64,000 bases of DNA from Turicimonas muris (GTDB taxonomy: Bacteria; Pseudomonadota; Gammaproteobacteria; Burkholderiales; Burkholderiaceae_F): the NCBI RefSeq assembly GCF_002221595.1, contig NZ_NHMP01000001.1:434001-498000 (forward strand), written 5' to 3'. Shown here in pieces: positions 57,490 through 64,000 of the stretch; within the stretch, counting starts at the first letter, position 1; every line of letters starts with the position of its first letter. The position numbers and the translations under genes were made by a program. The notes under the pieces are model-generated. The model saw only the letters and a list, made by a program, of their open reading frames with translations. It ran no database searches and was not told where the DNA came from.

Positions 57490-58524
57490 ATGGACGTCGG
57501 TAGCTATATAGTGCCTTCGCGGAACTCTGTACGAAAAGCTGGAAAAGCCTTGGTTCAGAGCTCCGATTACAAAGACAAAGAGGAAGCACTTAAAATTTTA
57601 AGTAATTGGAGAGCTGTTCATGCAGTTCCAATAAACACTCTACAATCCTTTTTGAGAACTAAACTGAAGAGCTTAAAATTCTCCTCACCTATCGTCGCTC
57701 AAAGACTAAAAAGGACTCCTTCAATAATTAGCAAACTCACAAGATTTCCTTCAATGGACCTTGACAGAATGCAAGATATTGGAGGGATCAGAGTAATAGT
57801 AAATACTATCCAAGATGTCAACAAACTCTACAATGAACTTAATAGTAGTAATTTTAAACATCAATTAGTATTGCCCCCAAATGATTATATTAAGAGTCCC
57901 AAACCGGATGGTTATAGAAGTCTTCATCAAGTTGTTAAATATAAAAATTTGAAACAGCCAAAGTTTGATGATCTTCGTATTGAGATTCAAATCAGAACAA
58001 AGCTACAACACTCTTGGGCCACTGCTGTTGAAACTCTTGGAATGTTAGAAAAATGTTCCCTAAAAAGCGGCGAAGGCGATGAAAAAGTAAAGACTTTTTT
58101 TAAGATAGCCAGCGCTCTATTTTCTATGCAAGAAAATAGTCCAATAGTAGAAGAGTTAGAAAACTTCAGCAAAGAAAAACTAGTTGAAAAGTTTAAAGCT
58201 CTTGAAAAAGAACTTTCGATTTTAAGAAAACTTGAAGGTATAGCTGTTTCGGCTAAACATATACAAACAGTAAATCCAAAGTTTTCTGGATATCATGTTA
58301 TTCAGCTCTTTGCTGATGTTGGCAAAGTTCGTCTTATCGCATTTGATGACTTGTCTGACGCAGAAAGTTTTTACTCAATCAAGGAACAAGAAACAAAAGA
58401 CAATCAAAATATTGATGTGGTTTTAATGTCGGCAGGTGCACTAAAAGATATAAAAAGAGCATATCCAAATTACTTTTTAGATACCAAAGACTTCTTGAAA
58501 AACATTAAGAATATTACAAGTTGA
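57490..58524 (+). CDS. RelA/SpoT-domain protein (possible toxSAS-like)
   Basis: A 344-residue soluble protein with a RelA/SpoT nucleotidyltransferase domain at residues ~55-185: LDRMQDIGGIRV (91-102), PDGYRSLHQVV (139-149) and EIQIRTKLQHSWA (165-177), all key synthetase motifs. No HD hydrolase, TGS or ACT domain is present. The C-terminal ~150 residues are unassigned. Stand-alone proteins of this type make (p)ppGpp or act as toxic small alarmone synthetases, including phage-defence forms. The defence-island setting favours the latter (inference). AAGGAGA-like bases precede the ATG. Confidence 0.78.
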   Translation: MDVGSYIVPSRNSVRKAGKALVQSSDYKDKEEALKILSNWRAVHAVPINTLQSFLRTKLKSLKFSSPIVAQRLKRTPSIISKLTRFPSMDLDRMQDIGGIRVIVNTIQDVNKLYNELNSSNFKHQLVLPPNDYIKSPKPDGYRSLHQVVKYKNLKQPKFDDLRIEIQIRTKLQHSWATAVETLGMLEKCSLKSGEGDEKVKTFFKIASALFSMQENSPIVEELENFSKEKLVEKFKALEKELSILRKLEGIAVSAKHIQTVNPKFSGYHVIQLFADVGKVRLIAFDDLSDAESFYSIKEQETKDNQNIDVVLMSAGALKDIKRAYPNYFLDTKDFLKNIKNITS

Positions 58525-58570
58525 AAACATCTCTATGATTTTGCTAGCTTGCTTCGTCAGCTTTTTTATG

Positions 58571-59190
58571 GTACGCCCTGCAGGGTACTTTTTTATAGGG
58601 AACAAATCTCGAATCTGTCCGGTGAGGGGAAGGGTTAGAGATTCGGCAAAGGTTTAACCGCGACGTTAAGTCTGAAGGAACCTGGTAGCAGAATGCATGT
58701 TCAACGAGCAGGAAGCGGATATGTGGCGGTCTAAGCGTTTTTTGGGAAGGGGTGGTATATCCAACGCCCAATACTCATACAGGACCCTAAGACGTATATC
58801 CGCTGGACAGGCGGAAAAGAGACCGGAAGTTAAATTAGAAGTCAGCCTAGGTCATAGTAGAGGTAACTCGAGGGATCGAACATTAACGATGTAAGTAGAG
58901 GTGACTAATTTCATGACTATCGCAGGAACTCATGCCAGCGCTCTCAGAGAGCCTGCTTCAATATATGGCGAGCAGACCAGCGAGGTGCGGTAGACAGCCG
59001 AAGCAAGAGGTTTTGGTTATGGCGAAATCACAATGGACGAAAGTAGAACCTAAAGGAACTCCCCTAAACGAGATTGTAAGTTTAGTTCTCGAAGAAACGG
59101 CCCAGGAAGTGATAAGAAATAAGGGTGCGGCCGGCGTTGACGACATTACTTTTGAGAACTTGCGGCTATTTCAGGAGTGTGTCGGAACTA
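58571..59190 (+). mobile_element. 5' fragment of a group II intron
   Basis: The stretch starts GTACGCCCTGCAGGGTAC, like the 5' end of bacterial group II introns of the class-C type, directly after a T6 run. It continues with typical domain I blocks (GAACCTGGTAGCAGAATGC near 58678) and the start of an intron-encoded reverse transcriptase. The reverse transcriptase breaks off near 59190. No domains V/VI were seen, so the intron is truncated at the 3' side and cannot splice. Confidence 0.65.
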
Positions 59191-59249
59191 AAAAACTGAA
59201 CGTTTTTTCAAGTTCGGCTAAAATATTCTTCATCACAGAACGGCTCTAG
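59019..59249 (+). pseudogene. Truncated group II intron reverse transcriptase
   Basis: MAKSQWTKVEPKGTPLNEIV and then VIRNKGAAGVDDITFE match the N-terminus of intron-encoded reverse transcriptases (the GAAGVD motif of RT-0/RT-1). After about 50 residues the homology stops and unrelated codons lead to the stop. The next ~390 bp (to 59582) contain nothing I recognise. Confidence 0.65.
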
Positions 59250-59525
59250 TTTTTAGCTTTTTTCTCATAACTCCGACAACCTTTTCTACCTACACCAACA
59301 TTTCATTTCATCGCCGACACTTCTAGCTTCCGGAGGACTAAATTATTTCTTTACACCGGCATTGCTTTTCATATCTCCGACTCCTTAGTTCAGTCTAAGA
59401 CATTTAGAGACTTATCATTTTGGGGCACCTTATGCTTGACTTTCGGAAATGTGAAATCTCGATGGAAGACTTGCCGTAAATGAGATAGGGAGTTGTGATG
59501 TTTGCTACTTACGGGAAGATGTATA

Positions 59526-59557
59526 TTTACTAATTTTGATTGTCTAGGTTAAAATCG
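59526..59557 (+). promoter_or_regulatory. Possible sigma-70 promoter
   Basis: TTTACT and TTAAAAT-like hexamers about 17 bp apart, 30 bp before the small gene at 59583. Confidence 0.35.
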
Positions 59558-59582
59558 TCCCCATCTAACTTAGGAGAGAATT

Positions 59583-59795
59583 ATGCGGGAGACTCCTGAA
59601 AACCATTTTTTTAAATATGATAGTGCTTTTGATGAAAAGGTGAATGGCTTTTTTGAGAAAAACTCGATCACAACTAAAAAGACAGATCGGTCTGGACAAT
59701 TCCCTAGTGGCATTATTGATTCATTTAAACCTTGCATGCAAAAAAAACAAGAATTTACTTTTAGAGCGGAAACTTCTTTGACAAATAAGGGATAG
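59583..59795 (+). CDS. Small protein upstream of SDH-type protease
   Basis: A 70-residue frame with a good AGGAG 8 nt before the ATG. It stops 3 bp before the protease gene, so the two form an operon. It is charged and hydrophilic (FEKNSITTKKTDRSGQFPSG), with no signal peptide or known domain. It may be a regulator or partner of the protease. Confidence 0.55.
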   Translation: MRETPENHFFKYDSAFDEKVNGFFEKNSITTKKTDRSGQFPSGIIDSFKPCMQKKQEFTFRAETSLTNKG

Positions 59796-59798
59796 GGT

Positions 59799-60707
59799 AT
59801 GGCAAGCTGGTCGGAAGTTTTGAAAGAAGTAAATGGTGAGAGTGAGTCGAGATTAGATTTTTTAAGGAAGAAGTATCTAAAGGCTATCGCTTCTCATACA
59901 AAAAGGAATGTTATTTCTTTTTATTCTGGATGGTTACAGGTGCCAGAGCTTTCCCCGTATTTTGTCTCTATTAATGATAGTGACAAAACAGGACTCATGA
60001 ACTGTTGTAAGGGGGTTGATAAGGCTAAAGGCTTAGATCTTATCCTCCACACTCCTGGAGGAGATTTGGCTGCGACCGAATCTATCATTGACTACCTTCA
60101 TTCATTTTATAATGGCGACATTAGGGCCTTTGTTCCACAAATTGCTATGTCTGGGGGGACCCTTATTGCTACGGCTTGCAAAGAAATATGGATGGGTAGA
60201 CAATCGTCTATTGGTCCGGTAGATCCTCAGTTCGGTCCATTAGCTGCTATTGGCTTGTTAGACGAATTTGAGATGATATATAAGGAAATAAAACAGGATC
60301 CTGCTAAGATCTCTATCTGGAAGCCAATTTTAGAGAAATTAGGGCCTACAGATATTATTAGATGCAAACGAGCTGTGGAATGGTCACAAGAAATTTTAGA
60401 GACAAACCTCAAGAGAGGTATGCTTAAAAATTCAGATTCCCAGGAGCAAAAAACAAAGATAAAAAAAATATCTGATTTGTTAGGACAACAAAAGAATTCA
60501 AAAGCGCACGCTCGTCACATCAATGCAGATAGGGCAGCATCTTGTGGGCTTACAATAAAACTCCTGGAAGATGACAACACTCTCCAAGATAAGGTACTTT
60601 CGTTTCACCATCTCATGTGTATAACCTTTGATTCATTAAAAGCGGCAAAAATAATTGCAAATGACTCAGGGGCGGTTTATTACTTGAGATCACGCCCGGC
60701 TAAATAG
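59799..60707 (+). CDS. ClpP-fold serine protease, SDH_sah type
   Basis: A 302-residue protein of the serine dehydrogenase proteinase/SppA-like group. It has LILHTPGGDLAATESI (81-96, oxyanion-type GG), the nucleophile region AMSGGTLIATACKEIWMG (Ser118) and SSIGPVDPQFGPLAA (137-149), the standard landmarks of the family. No signal peptide or membrane helix, so it should be cytosolic, unlike classical SppA. It is coupled to a small upstream gene. Two divergent relatives lie 1.5-3 kb downstream on the other strand. Such proteases occur in defence islands, but no target is known. Confidence 0.8.
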   Translation: MASWSEVLKEVNGESESRLDFLRKKYLKAIASHTKRNVISFYSGWLQVPELSPYFVSINDSDKTGLMNCCKGVDKAKGLDLILHTPGGDLAATESIIDYLHSFYNGDIRAFVPQIAMSGGTLIATACKEIWMGRQSSIGPVDPQFGPLAAIGLLDEFEMIYKEIKQDPAKISIWKPILEKLGPTDIIRCKRAVEWSQEILETNLKRGMLKNSDSQEQKTKIKKISDLLGQQKNSKAHARHINADRAASCGLTIKLLEDDNTLQDKVLSFHHLMCITFDSLKAAKIIANDSGAVYYLRSRPAK

Positions 60708-60763
60708 AAAGGGTTATTCTCAGCATTCTGTCATTCTTTAGAAGTTGATAATGAGGGTACCTC

Positions 60764-60924
60764 GCTCCAAAAACTCTATCCTCTCGCTTGGCACTGCTAG
60801 AGCGAGACCAAGAGGGTTAGCCTTTACGATCACAGGTTGTCATAATACTTTCCCGAGAGAAATTAAAAGACAAAAGATCTTTGTACGCGTCTTATCACCC
60901 TCTATGGGCGGATAAGACGTGTAC
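60764..60924. repeat. Mosaic of IS remnants
   Basis: 60764-60831 matches tnpC of IS66 element 2 (near 54465-54535). 60835-60870 is the inverted end of the IS remnant family (GGTTGTCATAATACTTTC). 60883-60924 is a 42-nt imperfect palindrome matching the IS66 element 2 end. Confidence 0.65.
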
Positions 60925-61060
60925 ATGGTTTCCGAAAGATTTACTGCCTATTTATCGTTGCTAGGATACTTTTGACTGGCTTCCGAAGAAGCCTGGGAAA
61001 AATTCAAGTGGCGATTTGTTTGGAAAAAATGACAACACCGGCAGGAGTTCCACGATAAAG

Positions 61061-62164
61061 TTAAGGAGTTGAACCATTTGTCTTCATTTTTCTTGTAATT
61101 GACCTCAGAATCTTGTCTGTCAATTCTTTTTGTAAAGTTCTTTTGTCCTCCGGCAAAGTGTCAGCTAAAGACCAAGCTTCCGTTACTTGAAAAAAGACCG
61201 GCGGTGCGTTTTTTGTTTGAGAATCCGGAAGTGCTAAAAGTTCAGATAAAAAACTAGAGAACAATGTGACAAGAGCATCGAATTCGATACTGTAATGCCA
61301 AAACTCTTGCCGAGAATAGTCTATATAGGGGCAATCTTTGGGAGGAATTCTCCAAAGTTCATAATGTTTTCGATTGTTGAGCTTAGAAAGCGAAATGCCC
61401 GGCTGAATAAGAGTCTCAGGAGGAAGACGCCATTCCCCTCTCTCATGTTTAAAACAATTGTCTAGATCCCTGATAAGATTTAAAAAATTTAAGTATCTTC
61501 CAATAGGAGGAAGAAATTCAAAGGAAGAGTCTTTTTTCGAGTCTATCACCGTCCCGAAATCTTCAATTTCGTACTGGTTAAGTTTGAGTTCAATTTCAAG
61601 GTAAGGAACAAGAAGAATTAAAAGAATTCTTCGCATAGTGGCAATGATTTTTCTGGCCAGAGCTTGGTGGTGGATCAGATGAAAGGGAGAGGTGAAAGAG
61701 TTTGGGTCATTCTCCTTTTTCGGGAGCCGGTCGTGAGATAGATAAAAAAGTTGAAGATCTAAATTCAAACTTTTAAGCTCCAGCAACGCCATCATCCCTG
61801 TTCCAATTTGACTCGGGTCCTTCTCGGTTTTTTCTCTTACTGCTAGTATTAATGGACAAACTGCGCTTATCCAAGGCTCCTCATTTTTAACATAATCTGG
61901 CAATACCAGCGGTCTCGAATGGAACCTTGAAGTTGGGTGAAACATGCACACCACTTGATAACTTGGAGTAACTCTGCGCCTAGGGACTATTGTCCATTGC
62001 TTGGTACTTTCATCAAAAAAAGGCCAATCTCCAATTTCTCTCGAAGGAGGGTAAGGCATAGAAGTCGTTCCTAACTCAGCTTCTTCACTTCTCAAGCAAT
62101 TGATTAAAAGGGCCCCGTCGCTTTTTCTGTAATGATGTTGATTAAGAGTAAGAGGTTGGGTCAT
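61061..62164 (-). CDS. Unknown protein of the twin-protease operon
   Basis: A 367-residue protein and the last gene of the minus-strand operon, 14 bp after the second protease-like gene. It contains a hydrophobic stretch (RRILLILLVPYLEIELKL, about residues 180-200) that may be a buried helix or a membrane segment, and a C-terminal helical part. The pattern LIRDLDNCFKHERGEW recalls helical HEPN-like or substrate-binding folds but no catalytic motif is clear. I do not recognise the family. Being cotranscribed with two ClpP-fold proteins, it may be their sensor, substrate or adaptor. Confidence 0.65.
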   Translation of the reverse strand: MTQPLTLNQHHYRKSDGALLINCLRSEEAELGTTSMPYPPSREIGDWPFFDESTKQWTIVPRRRVTPSYQVVCMFHPTSRFHSRPLVLPDYVKNEEPWISAVCPLILAVREKTEKDPSQIGTGMMALLELKSLNLDLQLFYLSHDRLPKKENDPNSFTSPFHLIHHQALARKIIATMRRILLILLVPYLEIELKLNQYEIEDFGTVIDSKKDSSFEFLPPIGRYLNFLNLIRDLDNCFKHERGEWRLPPETLIQPGISLSKLNNRKHYELWRIPPKDCPYIDYSRQEFWHYSIEFDALVTLFSSFLSELLALPDSQTKNAPPVFFQVTEAWSLADTLPEDKRTLQKELTDKILRSITRKMKTNGSTP

Positions 62165-62178
62165 TTTCTGTTTCTTTC

Positions 62179-63204
62179 CTATGGTTTGACGGAATAATCA
62201 AATGGCATGGAGAGCTGAATGGAAATTGCTGGAAGTGAAACTTTTTCCCGGTCTCCGCAGTAGGTGGATATGACATCACGTCTAATGGATTTGAGCCCTC
62301 CATCTGCAGAAAAAGTAAGAAGAGGGAGAAGACTAAAATTTAAGAAGCAAGAATTGCCTTTTTTATAGAAATCCAGAAGCTGTTGGCCCCGAACAGGAAG
62401 AGAGTAGTCGGCTAGGAGGTCAATAATTCTCTTTAGCTTGTTAGAGTCTATTTCGGAGAGCTCTGTAACTTTCATCCCGCTTTCTTTGATATCGCTTATT
62501 GTCAATAAACTGTTATGGGGTAAGTCATTTTCTAAGAAGAGAGTGAGAAGATTTTCTATCGTCTTTTCAGACAACTTTTTTTTCTTAAGTCTTTCTAAGA
62601 GTGCACTTTTTATTTGATTTCTTGCTCTTAGAGCTTGGGCCATGACTATAGGGTCAGTGTTTTTATAGAGGGAGAGTAGAGAAGCGGCCTTCTCCTCATA
62701 CGAACAATTTTGAGAAAGAATAGCAATAATGTCCGAAACAGACACTGTTGGTGTTTTTGGGTTTGTAAAGTTATTAACTCTGGGATCAAATGGGCTAAAG
62801 ACAGAATCCTTAGAGCCAATTAACTCGTCACCCATTAAAGCCAACAAGGATGCAGCACTGAGAGCTTTGCCGGGAACAATAATAGAAAAGCGCTCACAGT
62901 TTTCTTTAATCAACTTGACAATATTCAAAACTGTTGGAAAGTTTCCTCCCTTGCTAGAAAGAAGGATGCCTAATTGGGAAATCTTTTCTTCATTAGAAAG
63001 ACCTTTTCCTTCTTTGATTTTTTTGAGTTGTTCCGCAATAAAATATTCCGCTGGATAGCTTATTTCTCCGGACAGTTCATCAGAAGAAGGGGAGAAAAGG
63101 GCGATGATCGGCATTCCGAGGCTTTCTTCCGTTTCTTCAATTTCCTTTCTCACTTCTATGAGAAGAGGATCGATGATGTTCTGAGGATTTTTTTCTTCCT
63201 TCAT
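62179..63204 (-). CDS. Divergent ClpP-fold (SDH-like) serine protease B
   Basis: A 341-residue protein. Family landmarks: LGILLSSKGGNFPTVLNIV (78-96), IIVPGKALSAASLLALMGDEL (108-127) with the likely nucleophile Ser116, and DSVFSPFDPRVNN (134-145). The remaining C-terminal ~190 residues are an unassigned helical region. Its ATG overlaps the stop of the preceding gene by ATGA. It differs enough from the plus-strand protease to be a separate subfamily. It probably forms a hetero-oligomer with its upstream neighbour (inference from coupling). Confidence 0.72.
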   Translation of the reverse strand: MKEEKNPQNIIDPLLIEVRKEIEETEESLGMPIIALFSPSSDELSGEISYPAEYFIAEQLKKIKEGKGLSNEEKISQLGILLSSKGGNFPTVLNIVKLIKENCERFSIIVPGKALSAASLLALMGDELIGSKDSVFSPFDPRVNNFTNPKTPTVSVSDIIAILSQNCSYEEKAASLLSLYKNTDPIVMAQALRARNQIKSALLERLKKKKLSEKTIENLLTLFLENDLPHNSLLTISDIKESGMKVTELSEIDSNKLKRIIDLLADYSLPVRGQQLLDFYKKGNSCFLNFSLLPLLTFSADGGLKSIRRDVISTYCGDREKVSLPAISIQLSMPFDYSVKP

Positions 63205-63986
63205 AATTGATTGCTCTTTTTCTCTAATTTTCTAAGCTCGCTGCTTTGTTCCTTAGTGATGAGATTTATCGAAAGTCCGACTTTTTTGAGATCTGTGAAA
63301 TAAGCGCAAGAATCAAAACTTCCTAATTCTTTTAAAAAGTAGTCAGGCAACTGCTCACAAGCCTTGTATGTGGGGTTTGTAATTAAAAGCAATTCTTGTC
63401 TTAAGAAAGCAAGGTGTTTCTTCGCCTTTTCCCTTGATTCCAAAGAAAATGCTTGAATTTGCAAATGTTCAATAAACTCTTTTACTGCTTGGGAACTATT
63501 TTCGAAAATCTTGTTGACGAATTTCACCCAAGGCTGAAACTCATAGGGGTTCAAGTGCCACGGTTGTCCGTTGTGGACCACTAAAGGAAATCCATGCATA
63601 TAAAAAGTAGGATCGATAGCAGCTAAAGACCCGTAGGGTGAGATGTAGACTTGTTCGGCGCCAAGGGCTAACACGGTTGCTAGACTTCCTGCTTTAGAAC
63701 GAATCCATAAGTTATAACTAATGTGAAGCGATTTCAAATATTTAATGGTTTGGATAGCGCTCGCAATATCGAAAGAAAAGCTATCGATAACGAGCTCTAT
63801 TCTTCGAATATCCGTTCTTTTGGTTGTCTTTTTAACTTCTGTTAAAAGTCCCGATTTTCTTTGGCTAAAAAAGGTCATCTCTTCTTTAAGAAAAAGATAA
63901 CTCAAGAGACCATTTCCATCATTTGCGGGGGTTGAGAATTCGTTCAAGCAGGGCATAACAGTTGGTACCTTTCTCGGGAAGCTCAT
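63201..63986 (-). CDS. Divergent ClpP-fold (SDH-like) serine protease A
   Basis: A 261-residue protein. It has ELVIDSFSFDIASAIQTIKYL (64-84), the nucleophile region IRSKAGSLATVLALGAEQVYI (95-115, likely Ser101) and SPYGSLAAIDPTFYMHG (116-132). The GG pair usual in the first motif is replaced by SFSFD, so its oxyanion loop is unusual and activity uncertain. A TAA codon lies directly before ATG 63986, and ATG 63956 is an alternative start. It is the first visible gene of the operon; the promoter lies at or beyond the window edge. Confidence 0.68.
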   Translation of the reverse strand: MSFPRKVPTVMPCLNEFSTPANDGNGLLSYLFLKEEMTFFSQRKSGLLTEVKKTTKRTDIRRIELVIDSFSFDIASAIQTIKYLKSLHISYNLWIRSKAGSLATVLALGAEQVYISPYGSLAAIDPTFYMHGFPLVVHNGQPWHLNPYEFQPWVKFVNKIFENSSQAVKEFIEHLQIQAFSLESREKAKKHLAFLRQELLLITNPTYKACEQLPDYFLKELGSFDSCAYFTDLKKVGLSINLITKEQSSELRKLEKKSNQL

Positions 63987-64000
63987 TTAAGAATTCTGGG

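Overview
The window looks like the chromosome of an anaerobic, gut-type betaproteobacterium (Sutterellaceae-like; inference only). The basis is a DcuB-type C4-dicarboxylate antiporter, two secreted flavoprotein reductases around a perfect FNR-type box with a TtrS/TtrR-like two-component system, a secreted C69 dipeptidase, an ESPR-type autotransporter, and many IS1634- and IS66-family elements. Coding density is low in the accessory parts and most of the window is accessory DNA.

Layout. 1-6.9 kb (minus strand): a mobile-element-type module of toprim primase, CobS/MoxR-like AAA+ ATPase, DUF3150 protein, CobT-like vWA protein and two unknowns, with strong hairpins between the genes. 7.8-26.8 kb: a surface-glycan locus. 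A gtr-like trio (polyprenyl-phosphate glycosyltransferase, GtrA flippase, GT-C-like membrane protein) is followed by two IS1634-family elements, then GT2, WecB, two related GT4-like proteins (one fused to a GT2), a Wzm/Wzt ABC exporter, a CDP-glycerol-transferase-like protein and UDP-galactopyranose mutase. Together these suggest an ABC-exported O-antigen or capsule that may contain galactofuranose. 27-32.5 kb: anaerobic flavoproteins and their sensor kinase/regulator. 32.8-33.0 kb: a short decayed CRISPR-like array with no cas genes. 34.0-36.1 kb: an IS1634-family element bounded by a 52-bp direct repeat. 36.2-45.1 kb: DcuB, the S8 autotransporter, the C69 dipeptidase and a LysR regulator.

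45.6-64 kb is a defence and mobile-element island: an ABC-3C-type system (Cap4-like nuclease/CTD protein, middle component, DUF3732 ATPase), nested IS66 elements, a HicA/DUF1902 pair with a frameshifted toxin, a RelA/SpoT-domain protein, a truncated group II intron, and four genes around ClpP-fold serine proteases. The last are one SDH-type protease gene, and a minus-strand operon of two divergent relatives plus an unknown protein. That operon is the best candidate for an undescribed system.

A recurring theme is homopolymer tracts that decide reading frames: G9 in the autotransporter signal peptide (OFF here), G8 in the gtr glycosyltransferase (ON), A7 in the sensor kinase and in the ABC-3C ATPase (both broken) and T5 in hicA (broken). 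The poly-G tracts look like contingency loci. The poly-A/T cases could be true mutation, slippage or assembly error.
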